DNA of 5,525 nt from an uncultured Porphyromonadaceae bacterium (GTDB lineage: Bacteria > Bacteroidota > Bacteroidia > Bacteroidales > Muribaculaceae). Made by a program: the position numbers and the translations under genes. The DNA lies in contig CAMWMW010000151.1 of NCBI GenBank assembly GCA_947175455.1, forward strand, positions 1-5,525, written 5' to 3'. This document shows, piece after piece, positions 1-5,438 of this stretch. Within the stretch, counting starts at the first letter, position 1; each line of letters opens with the position of its first letter. The notes beneath the pieces were generated by a model. The model was not told the DNA's origin. It did no database searches and saw only the letters and a list, made by a program, of their open reading frames with translations.

Positions 1-330
1 TTCCATTTTTTTGTTGTCGCTGCTCGGCACCACCGCCCTCGGAATATCCATTGCTATAAGCCATTCTACGAACTCTTTTGCACCAGGAAGCCAATTATAG
101 CTCATTTGCGCCTCAAGTTCGTGAAGGGTTTCTCTTACGCGATCCCCGAGACCGGCAGCTGCATAATGCGTAGCTATGATGTTGTCGAGAGTCATGCCTT
201 TTATCCGGTGCGCGAGGTCGGGATAACGTGAAGGGAAGCGACGGTTGACCTCGCTCCATACTTTGGTATATTCGCTTTCGCTGTCGATCAGGACACCGTC
301 AAGGTCGAACAGAACTCCGATAGTTTTCAT
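1..330 (-). CDS. HAD-superfamily hydrolase, subfamily IA (partial, N-terminal 110 residues)
   Basis: The minus strand reads open from an ATG at 330-328 to the window edge, giving 110 residues beginning MKTIGVLFDLDGVLIDSE. HAD motif I is FDLDGV, with the nucleophile Asp9 and the acid/base Asp11. Residues about 16-80 are helix-rich and fit the alpha-helical cap inserted after motif I in subfamily IA enzymes (beta-phosphoglucomutase and phosphoglycolate phosphatase relatives). Motif II is probably AVVPSSDNKKM with Ser103/Ser104; many relatives have V-T-S-S here, so the Pro is slightly unusual. The motif III Lys and the motif IV acidic pair lie beyond the window. Known of the family: Mg2+-dependent phosphoester hydrolysis or phosphomutase action through an aspartyl-phosphate, in the cytoplasm. 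The substrate cannot be told from this fragment. The gene is transcribed away from the oxidoreductase and has no Shine-Dalgarno, only an A-rich leader. Confidence 0.9.
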   Translation of the reverse strand, partial: MKTIGVLFDLDGVLIDSESEYTKVWSEVNRRFPSRYPDLAHRIKGMTLDNIIATHYAAAGLGDRVRETLHELEAQMSYNWLPGAKEFVEWLIAMDIPRAVVPSSDNKKME

Positions 331-360
331 TTATTCTGGTTTTAAATGCACTTTATAATA

Positions 361-368
361 CAAAATTA
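361..368 (-). promoter_or_regulatory. Candidate Bacteroidetes -7 element for the HAD gene
   Basis: Read on the minus strand this is TAATTTTG, matching the Bacteroidetes primary-sigma -7 consensus TAnnTTTG. It would place transcription start near 354, with a leader of about 24 nt before the ATG at 330. I see no good TTTG -33 element at 19-21 bp spacing, so the assignment rests on the -7 match and position. Confidence 0.45.
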
Positions 369-390
369 GTCAAAATTGTCAAATAATGAG

Positions 391-398
391 TAATTTTG
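391..398 (+). promoter_or_regulatory. Candidate Bacteroidetes -7 element for the oxidoreductase-tsaB pair
   Basis: TAATTTTG matches TAnnTTTG and would start transcription near 405, leaving a leader of about 37 nt before the oxidoreductase ATG at 442. It is the exact mirror image of the minus-strand element at 361-368. The -33 region is a weak match. The oxidoreductase and tsaB are 3 bp apart, so this is the likely promoter for both. Confidence 0.45.
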
Positions 399-441
399 TT
401 ATTTGAAAGTATGGAGTTGTTCCAAATAGCGGACTTATCAG

Positions 442-2010
442 ATGATTCAAGATATAAACATGCGTGTGTCGCCTCATGTGGCAGGAGAGCGGAAACTGCT
501 ATCCGAGGCAATCGCACGCCAGCTCAGACTATCGCCTTCGGATATCAATTCATGGAGAATAACGAGGCGTTCGATCGATGCGCGAAAACGCAACGTGCTT
601 GTAAACCTCAGTGTGCGTGTGGCAACCGGTGAAGACTTGGAGATTTCTCCCGCTCTGAAACCTGCGTCATTCAAGGTCATCAAACCTGAATCTCCACGAA
701 TCGTGATTGTGGGAGCCGGTCCCGCCGGTCTTTTCGCAGCCCTGAAAGCTGTGACGTACGGAATCTGTCCCATTCTGATAGAGAGGGGGCGCGATGTGGA
801 CTCACGTCGCCTTGATATAGCGATGATAAGCAGAGAAAAGAAAATCAATCCCGTCTCGAATTATTGTTTCGGAGAGGGGGGAGCCGGTGCCTACAGCGAC
901 GGCAAACTCTTTACGCGCAGTAAGAAAAGAGGGAATGTGGAGGAGGTTTTACAGCTTCTTGTGCAACATGGTGCACATCCTGACATTCTTGTAGATGCGC
1001 ATCCTCATATAGGAAGTGATTGTCTGCCGCATGTTATCAAAAGCATGCGCACAACTATTATCGGCTATGGCGGAGATGTCCGTTTCGAGACGCGTGCCGA
1101 TTCTCTCATAATGGAAGATGGCTGCTGCAAGGGTGTTGTCACTGACGCGGGCGAGGAGATTCGCGGGGATGCCGTGATTCTTGCCACCGGTCATTCCGCC
1201 CATGATACATTCCGCCGTCTTCATTCATCAGGAGTACTGATGGAGGCTAAAGGCATAGCCGTGGGAGTGCGTCTTGAGCATCCGCAGGTTCTTATCGACC
1301 GCCTTCAGTATCATTCTGAATCTGGTCGCGGAAAGTATCTTCCTCCCGCGGAATATAATTATGTGACGCAGGTGGAGGGAAGAGGCGTATATTCCTTCTG
1401 TATGTGTCCCGGAGGAGTGGTCGTGCCTGCAGGAAGTGCGGAGGGAGAACTCGTGGTCAATGGCATGTCAGCGTCCGCCCGCTCCGGAGAACGTGCCAAT
1501 TCAGGAATGGTTGTGGAGATACGTCCCGGAGATTTTCCCGAATACGAAGAACTGGGAGCTCTGGAGATTCTGCAGCTTCAGGAAGACCTTGAACATAAAT
1601 TCTATGAGGAATCGGGAAATTCAATAAACGCCCCCGCCCAGCGGATGAAAGACTTTACCGATGGGAAGGTCTCGACATCGCTGCCCGGGACCTCATATGC
1701 CCCCGGCATTCATCCTGTAGACTTCAACAGGCTTTTCCCGCCTTTCATATCATGGCGACTTCGCGAGGGGTTCAAGGACTTCGGTCGTAAATGCCCGGGG
1801 TTTCTGACCAATGAGGCGATACTTCTGGGACTTGAATCGCGCACCTCCTCTCTGGTGAGGCTGCCCCGTGACAGAGAGACGCTCGAACATGTGGAGATTC
1901 CGGGATTATATCCGGCAGGCGAGGGCGCAGGTTATGCAGGCGGAATAGTCTCGGCTGCAATAGATGGAATAAGGTGTGTGGAACAGTTCGTAAAGAAAAA
2001 CAAACAATAG
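442..2010 (+). CDS. NAD(P)/FAD-dependent oxidoreductase, uncharacterised COG2509-type dehydrogenase
   Basis: A 522-residue protein, about full length for this family. Residues 1-85 form a small N-terminal domain including the conserved-looking RSIDARKRNVLVNL (43-56). The dinucleotide fold starts at RIVIVGAGPAGLFAA (86-100), with the GxGxxG Gly residues at 91, 93 and 96 and the ribose-binding acid Glu114 at the end of the second strand. YCFGEGGAGAYSDGKLFTR (141-159) is a hallmark of the family. AVILATGHSA (245-254) is the second nucleotide-binding ATG motif. FCMCPGG (319-325) and the C-terminal GLYPAGEGAGYAGGI (488-502), which contacts FAD in related flavoproteins, complete it. No signal peptide or membrane segment is visible, so it is probably cytoplasmic. 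Members are known as predicted flavin-dependent dehydrogenases, but no substrate or pathway is established that I can name. The start at 442 is chosen because MIQDINMRVSPHVA resembles family N-termini; Met7 (460) is an alternative. The gene has no Shine-Dalgarno and is followed 3 bp later by tsaB, probably in one transcript. Confidence 0.93.
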   Translation: MIQDINMRVSPHVAGERKLLSEAIARQLRLSPSDINSWRITRRSIDARKRNVLVNLSVRVATGEDLEISPALKPASFKVIKPESPRIVIVGAGPAGLFAALKAVTYGICPILIERGRDVDSRRLDIAMISREKKINPVSNYCFGEGGAGAYSDGKLFTRSKKRGNVEEVLQLLVQHGAHPDILVDAHPHIGSDCLPHVIKSMRTTIIGYGGDVRFETRADSLIMEDGCCKGVVTDAGEEIRGDAVILATGHSAHDTFRRLHSSGVLMEAKGIAVGVRLEHPQVLIDRLQYHSESGRGKYLPPAEYNYVTQVEGRGVYSFCMCPGGVVVPAGSAEGELVVNGMSASARSGERANSGMVVEIRPGDFPEYEELGALEILQLQEDLEHKFYEESGNSINAPAQRMKDFTDGKVSTSLPGTSYAPGIHPVDFNRLFPPFISWRLREGFKDFGRKCPGFLTNEAILLGLESRTSSLVRLPRDRETLEHVEIPGLYPAGEGAGYAGGIVSAAIDGIRCVEQFVKKNKQ

Positions 2011-2013
2011 AAT

Positions 2014-2706
2014 ATGTCGACAATATTAAATATAGAGACCTCCGGCAAGATCTGTTCTGTAGCCCTGACGCGAGAAGGGGTTCTGGAGTTTGATCTTGAG
2101 AACAGGGAAGGCATGAAACATGCCGAGGTACTTGCTCCATTTGTGGAGCGTGCGATGGAAGAGGTAAAAAGGAAAGAATGGAAACTTGATGCCGTTGCGG
2201 TCAGTATAGGTCCCGGATCCTATACCGGTCTGCGAATCGGGCTTTCATTGGCAAAGGGTCTTGCGTTCAGTCTTGGAGTGCCGCTGATAGGAGTGGGCAC
2301 ATTGAAGATACTCGCCGTCAAAGCGATGTTCCGTAATTTAAATTTTACCGGAGAGGAGATACTTGTGCCTATGATTGATGCCCGGAGGATGGAAGTTTTT
2401 ACCGGTGCATATGATTTTGCATTGAATGCAGTGGAAGGTCCGGGACCGATGATTCTGGATTCCGATTCGTATTCGGAGTTACTTGCCGAAAAAGAAGTGT
2501 GGTTTATGGGAGACGGCGCCGGTAAGGCGAAAGATGTGATCGTCTCACCCAATGCCCATTGGATGGACGATCTCTACCCGATGGCGAAAGACATGCTTGC
2601 ACTCTCGGAGAAAGCATTCAGGGAGAATGACTTCCTTGACATCGCATATTCTGTTCCCGAATATCTTAAAGAATATCAGACAACTGTCGCCAGACCCAGA
2701 ATATAG
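2014..2706 (+). CDS. tsaB: tRNA threonylcarbamoyladenosine biosynthesis protein TsaB
   Basis: A 230-residue protein of normal TsaB length. The N-terminus ILNIETSGKICSVAL (4-18) is the first ASKHA-fold phosphate loop. The TsaB signature GPGSYTGLRIG is at 66-76, followed by the helix LSLAKGLAFSLGVPLIGVGTL (77-97). VPMIDARRMEVFTGAY (118-133) is the conserved second-lobe motif, and the protein ends with the usual PEYLKEYQTT (215-224). Known of the family: TsaB is a catalytically degenerate TsaD paralogue that dimerises with TsaD and, with TsaE, transfers the threonylcarbamoyl group from TC-AMP to A37 of ANN-decoding tRNAs. It is cytoplasmic and usually essential. Its partners tsaC, tsaD and tsaE are not in the window. 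It follows the oxidoreductase by 3 bp. No hairpin terminator is evident after the stop, so read-through into the next operon is possible. Confidence 0.96.
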   Translation: MSTILNIETSGKICSVALTREGVLEFDLENREGMKHAEVLAPFVERAMEEVKRKEWKLDAVAVSIGPGSYTGLRIGLSLAKGLAFSLGVPLIGVGTLKILAVKAMFRNLNFTGEEILVPMIDARRMEVFTGAYDFALNAVEGPGPMILDSDSYSELLAEKEVWFMGDGAGKAKDVIVSPNAHWMDDLYPMAKDMLALSEKAFRENDFLDIAYSVPEYLKEYQTTVARPRI

Positions 2707-2875
2707 CGGATGTGACGCCGGTGGCAGACAGACGCACCCGATAACGGAGGGTTCAAAGACGATAATGATAGATTTTCGGTAAAAATTGTTATCTTTGTAG
2801 AATAAACAGGTTGCAGACATGTAGAGAATCTTCTGCGTGTGTGAAGTTTTTTAAGTTTCATCGCCAATAATAAAT
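2707..2875. other. Intergenic region between tsaB and the DUF4290-murA-rimM operon
   Basis: These 169 bp contain no supported gene. The first half (2707-2760) has no stable hairpin or T-run that I can see, so there is no clear tsaB terminator. The second half carries the promoter element at 2790-2797 and a leader of about 70 nt. The only structure noticed in the leader is a weak 5-bp stem (GCAGA 2813-2817 with TCTGC 2832-2836, 14-nt loop). No riboswitch fold is recognised. The last bases before the ATG, AATAATAAAT, are A/T-rich, in line with Bacteroidetes start sites that do not rely on Shine-Dalgarno pairing. Confidence 0.6.
2790..2797 (+). promoter_or_regulatory. Bacteroidetes -7 promoter element for the DUF4290-murA-rimM operon
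   Basis: TATCTTTG is an excellent match to the Bacteroidetes TAnnTTTG -7 consensus, in an AT-rich stretch. Transcription would start near 2803-2805, giving a leader of about 72 nt to the ATG at 2876. A TTTG-like -33 element at the expected distance is poor (the nearest T-run, 2773-2776, is too close), so the promoter may be moderate in strength or helped by a factor. Confidence 0.65.
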
Positions 2876-3469
2876 ATGATACCTTATAATACGGATCTCA
2901 AACCCATTACCCTTCCTGAGTTCGGAAGGAACGTGCAGGGAATGGTTGATTATTGTGTCTCCATACCCGACAGAGAGGAGCGCACGAAGTGTGCGTTCGC
3001 CATAGCGGATATAATGGCAAACCTTTTTCCCGAACTTGTGGGAGAGGGGCGTGACTACACCCAGATATGGGATCAGATCAACATCATATCCCGTTTTCAG
3101 CTTGACATAGATTTTCCGTGTGATGTCGTAACGGCAGACCGTCTGAATCCGAAACCCGAAAAAATACCATATACTTCATCTGCGATGCGTTATCGCCATT
3201 ATGGCAAGAGCATCGAGAAGATGATAGAGAAAGTCGCCGATATGGATGAGGGAGAAGAAAAAGATGTGTTGATTTCTCTGATCGCGCATCATATGAAGAA
3301 GCTCATGCTTATTCATAACAAGGAGGGTGTTGATGACGCAAAGATTCTTAAGGATCTTAAAGAATATTCCGGAGGAAAGATTGATCTTGACCCTCAGACT
3401 TATCTGTTGCATGAATTTAAGGAAGCGGTTCCGGTGAACCAGCCAAAAAGCAAAAAGAAGAAAAAATGA
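2876..3469 (+). CDS. DUF4290 domain-containing protein, function unknown
   Basis: A 197-residue protein matching my memory of the Bacteroidetes DUF4290 family along its length. Recognisable blocks are LPEFGRNVQGMVDYC (13-27), IPDREERTKCAFAIADIMANLFP (30-52), IWDQINIIS..DIDFP (64-81), the basic YRHYGKSIEKMI (106-117), HHMKKLML..NKEGVDD (138-154) and LHEFKEA (178-184). It is rich in predicted helix and has no signal peptide, membrane segment or recognisable catalytic motif. The C-terminus is a basic tail, KSKKKKK (191-197), preceded by a Pro-containing linker; such tails often contact RNA or other polyanions, but that is inference. It is the first gene of a three-gene unit and its stop codon overlaps the murA start (ATGA). 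Conserved linkage to murA and rimM is the best clue to its role, yet it does not show whether it acts in cell-wall synthesis, ribosome assembly or neither. The start at 2876 fits the family N-terminus. Confidence 0.92.
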   Translation: MIPYNTDLKPITLPEFGRNVQGMVDYCVSIPDREERTKCAFAIADIMANLFPELVGEGRDYTQIWDQINIISRFQLDIDFPCDVVTADRLNPKPEKIPYTSSAMRYRHYGKSIEKMIEKVADMDEGEEKDVLISLIAHHMKKLMLIHNKEGVDDAKILKDLKEYSGGKIDLDPQTYLLHEFKEAVPVNQPKSKKKKK

Positions 3470-4779
3470 GCAGTTTTATAGTGGAGGGCGGACATCGCCT
3501 TTGTGGAGAGATCAGTCCCAAAGGTGCCAAGAATGAGGCATTAGAGGTGATTTGTGCCACACTTCTCACCGAAGAGAAGGTGACGATTTCCAATCTGCCC
3601 CGTATTCTTGATGTCACAAACCTGATAAATCTCCTGGCGGAGATGGGGGTAAAGGTCAATTATCTTGATGAGTCAACCTGTGAGTTTCAGGCAGACGAAA
3701 TAGATATTGAATATATCCGTACACCGGAATATAGAAAGAAAGCAGCGTCATTGCGAGGTTCGGTCATGATTCTGGGTCCGCTTGTGGCAAGATTCGGTCA
3801 CGCCGTTCTCCCGAAACCCGGTGGTGACAAGATCGGTCGTCGCCGTCTTGACACTCATTTTTACGGACTTCAGAAACTTGGCGCGGCATTCGAATATGTC
3901 ACGGAAGAGGGTCTTTACAGTATTTCCGCTCCGAACGGACTTAAAGGCGACTACATGCTTCTTGACGAAGCCTCGATAACCGGAACAGCCAACATTGTCA
4001 TGGCGGCGGTGCTTGCCAAGGGAACCACAACCGTTTACAACGCCGCCTGCGAGCCATACATACAGCAGTTGTGCAAGATGTTGTGCCGCATGGGTGCGAA
4101 GATAGAAGGAATCGGCTCCAATCTGCTTACAGTGCATGGCACAGAGCGTCTCGGAGGTGCAGACCACCGCTTGCTGCCGGATATGATAGAGGTAGGCAGC
4201 TTCATAGGTATGGCGGCAATGACAGGATCCAATCTCCTTCTCAAGAATGTAGGTTACGGAGATCTCGGTCTTATGCCTGAGATATTCGAGAGGATAGGGG
4301 TTCATCTCGATGTGGAGGGTGATGACATCAGAATCGACCAGAAGGAGATATACGAGATTGAGAATTTCATCGATGGCTCCACGCTGACTATCGCAGATGC
4401 TCCGTGGCCGGGGTTGTCTCCGGACCTGATAAGCATTTTTCTGGTGGTCTGCACTCAGGCAAAAGGGAGTGTGCTGATACATCAGAAGATGTTTGAGAGC
4501 CGTCTCTTCTTTGTGGACAAACTGCTTGACATGGGTGCCAGAATAATCCTTTGTGACCCGCACCGGGCTGTAGTGATCGGATCGGGACACTTCAACAGTC
4601 TGCGGGCAACCGACATGGTGTCGCCCGACATACGTGCCGGAATCGCCATGCTGATAGCGGCAATGGGAGCAAAGGGCACGAGCAAGATACAGAATATCGG
4701 TCAGATTGACCGTGGTTACGAAAATATCGACAGTCGACTGAACCGACTTGGCGCTAAAATCATTAGAATAGATGATTGA
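3466..4779 (+). CDS. murA: UDP-N-acetylglucosamine 1-carboxyvinyltransferase MurA, Asp-type active site
   Basis: A 437-residue protein, slightly longer than the 419 residues of E. coli MurA. It transfers enolpyruvate from PEP to the 3'-OH of UDP-GlcNAc, the first committed cytoplasmic step of peptidoglycan synthesis. Key residues, by comparison with the E. coli enzyme: Lys22-Asn23 in PKGAKNEAL for PEP and substrate binding; Arg97 in SLRGSVMILGPLVARFG; the mobile active-site loop KPGGDKIGRRRLDTH (117-131) with Arg126; Asp320 in PGLSPDL as the probable general base (E. coli Asp305); and Arg390 in SPDIRAGIAML (E. coli Arg397). The loop position that is Cys115 in E. coli is Asp121 here (codon 3826-3828, GAC). 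Known: fosfomycin alkylates that Cys, and Asp variants such as the mycobacterial enzyme are active but insensitive. The start overlaps the upstream stop by 4 nt in an A-rich context with no Shine-Dalgarno. The 3' end overlaps rimM by 8 nt. Confidence 0.97.
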   Translation: MSSFIVEGGHRLCGEISPKGAKNEALEVICATLLTEEKVTISNLPRILDVTNLINLLAEMGVKVNYLDESTCEFQADEIDIEYIRTPEYRKKAASLRGSVMILGPLVARFGHAVLPKPGGDKIGRRRLDTHFYGLQKLGAAFEYVTEEGLYSISAPNGLKGDYMLLDEASITGTANIVMAAVLAKGTTTVYNAACEPYIQQLCKMLCRMGAKIEGIGSNLLTVHGTERLGGADHRLLPDMIEVGSFIGMAAMTGSNLLLKNVGYGDLGLMPEIFERIGVHLDVEGDDIRIDQKEIYEIENFIDGSTLTIADAPWPGLSPDLISIFLVVCTQAKGSVLIHQKMFESRLFFVDKLLDMGARIILCDPHRAVVIGSGHFNSLRATDMVSPDIRAGIAMLIAAMGAKGTSKIQNIGQIDRGYENIDSRLNRLGAKIIRIDD

Positions 4780-5308
4780 CAAAGAAAAACTGGTTGAAAT
4801 AGGGAAGTTCCAGAAAACCCACGCACTGAAAGGGGAGCTTAACGCCATTCTTGATATTCCGGAAGAATATGTTGAGGACGGCAATCCGCTCATTATAGAG
4901 ACTGAAGGAATCCCCGTGCCTTATTATGCTGAATCCATACGCGGAAAAGGTACCTCGTCCTTTCTGATAAAACTCGAAGGGGTAGACAGCGTGGAGGATG
5001 CCGCGGAATTTGTAAACAGTGCGATTCTTGTTCCACGCGACGAACTTCAGGAATATGTGGGCGACGCGATGCTTGAGGATGATCTTGAAGGATTCAAGGT
5101 TATCGACCGGCTTGAGGGAGAGATCGGAACATTTGGGTTTATTGAGGATACGACTGAAAATGAACTCATGGTTGTGCGTACTCCTGAAGGCGAAGAGATT
5201 TATATTCCCATTGCAGATGAATTTATCATGGGCATAGATGAGGAAAAGAAGGAGATTCATACCTCTTTGCCGGAAGGGCTTGTTTCCCTGAATAAATCAG
5301 AAGGTTAA
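4772..5308 (+). CDS. rimM: Ribosome maturation factor RimM
   Basis: A 178-residue protein of usual RimM length. The N-terminal RimM barrel (about 8-90) opens with the family motif IGKFQKTHALKGEL (10-23) and includes FLIKLEGVDSVEDAAEFVNSAI (64-85). The C-terminal PRC-barrel (about 97-173) ends with IYIPIADEFIMGIDEEKKEI (143-162) and PEGLVSL (167-173), matching the usual PEGLLDL ending. Known of the family: RimM binds ribosomal protein S19 and the 30S head and helps mature the 3' domain of 16S rRNA, in the cytoplasm. It starts inside the last codons of murA (8-nt overlap, different frame), so translation is probably coupled and it depends on the promoter upstream of the DUF4290 gene. In many bacteria rimM lies with rpsP-trmD-rplS; here it is with murA, as in other Bacteroidetes I recall. 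A strong palindrome follows 19 bp after its stop. Confidence 0.95.
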   Translation: MIDKEKLVEIGKFQKTHALKGELNAILDIPEEYVEDGNPLIIETEGIPVPYYAESIRGKGTSSFLIKLEGVDSVEDAAEFVNSAILVPRDELQEYVGDAMLEDDLEGFKVIDRLEGEIGTFGFIEDTTENELMVVRTPEGEEIYIPIADEFIMGIDEEKKEIHTSLPEGLVSLNKSEG

Positions 5309-5327
5309 AGATTCGGTGCGATGTCGT

Positions 5328-5355
5328 AGAAACTGTTTAAATTTAAACAGTTTCT
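5328..5355. terminator. Perfect 28-bp palindrome, probable terminator after rimM
   Basis: The left arm AGAAACTGTTTAAA (5328-5341) is the exact reverse complement of 5342-5355, a perfect palindrome with no spacer. In RNA it would fold into an A/U-rich stem of about 12 bp with a small loop. Only TT then TAGACAG follows, not a long U-run. Its place 19 bp after the rimM stop and before a new gene fits a bidirectional or stem-only terminator. It could instead be a protein-binding site or a dispersed repeat. Confidence 0.6.
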
Positions 5356-5368
5356 TAGACAGTTTCTT
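5347..5368 (+). repeat. Tandem copies of ACAGTTTCTT at the palindrome's 3' arm
   Basis: ACAGTTTCTT occurs at 5347-5356, as the 3' arm of the palindrome, and again at 5359-5368, separated by only AG (5357-5358). The 5' arm AGAAACTGT (5328-5336) can therefore pair with either copy, forming the compact hairpin or a longer-looped alternative. Confidence 0.7.
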
Positions 5369-5370
5369 TG
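5363..5370 (+). promoter_or_regulatory. Weak candidate -7 element for the gene starting at 5389
   Basis: TTTCTTTG differs from TAnnTTTG at one position (T for A) and lies 18 bp before the ATG at 5389, giving a predicted leader of about 12 nt. It overlaps the second copy of the palindrome arm. No convincing -33 element is seen. Confidence 0.25.
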
Positions 5371-5388
5371 AATACAAAGACATATAAT

Positions 5389-5438
5389 ATGAGCGAATTG
5401 ATGAAATATGACGAGGATGACGCTATCAGATTCATCCG
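5389..5438 (+). CDS. 5' end of an unrecognised gene, cut by non-genomic sequence
   Basis: An ATG at 5389, in the A/T-rich context CATATAAT, opens a frame reading MSELMKYDEDDAIRFIR before the sequence turns into adapter-like bases at 5439. The acidic start followed by AIRFI resembles small conserved Bacteroidales hypothetical proteins beginning with YDEDDA, but this is from memory and too short to name. The frame stays open to the window end, but the residues after about position 17 (CLIINRSTPP and onward, ending in Lys-rich and Trp-containing sequence) are probably translated adapter and should not be used. Being placed after the palindrome, it is likely a separate transcription unit from murA-rimM. 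Confidence 0.5.

Larger units (their letters stand above)
360..399. repeat. Inverted repeat formed by the two divergent promoter elements
   Basis: ACAAAATTA (360-368) and TAATTTTGT (391-399) are perfect 9-bp inverted arms around a 22-bp spacer. The spacer contains further partial copies of the arm, CAAAATTGT (371-379) and CAAATAATG (380-388), so A-tracts recur every 9-10 bp. The repeat may be only a by-product of two facing promoter elements, or it may be an operator. The sequence alone cannot decide. Confidence 0.5.

Noticed and set aside
396..632. 78-codon plus-strand frame overlapping the start of the oxidoreductase
   Set aside because: It starts before the oxidoreductase ATG but runs out of frame through its conserved N-terminal domain. 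Its translation is Cys/Arg-rich with no family resemblance.
1772..2140. 122-codon minus-strand frame across the oxidoreductase-tsaB junction
   Set aside because: It is antisense to the FAD-binding C-terminus and to the conserved TsaB N-terminus, both clearly coding on the plus strand. The product is low-complexity and unrecognised.
2813..2836. Hairpin in the murA operon leader as a riboswitch or attenuator
   Set aside because: It is only a 5-bp stem with a 14-nt loop, and nothing resembles a known riboswitch core. It is mentioned only as a low-interest leader feature.
3748..4893. 381-codon open frame on the minus strand, antisense to murA and the start of rimM
   Set aside because: Its codons are the exact reverse complements of murA codons through 4779, so it stays open only because murA here avoids TTA, CTA and TCA. 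It ends precisely at the TCA codon of MurA Ser95 (3748-3750). Its translation has no recognisable domain, while murA is conserved end to end.
4763..5260. 165-codon minus-strand frame antisense to rimM
   Set aside because: RimM motifs on the plus strand account for the whole stretch. The antisense product has no recognisable domain and no promoter was noticed for it.
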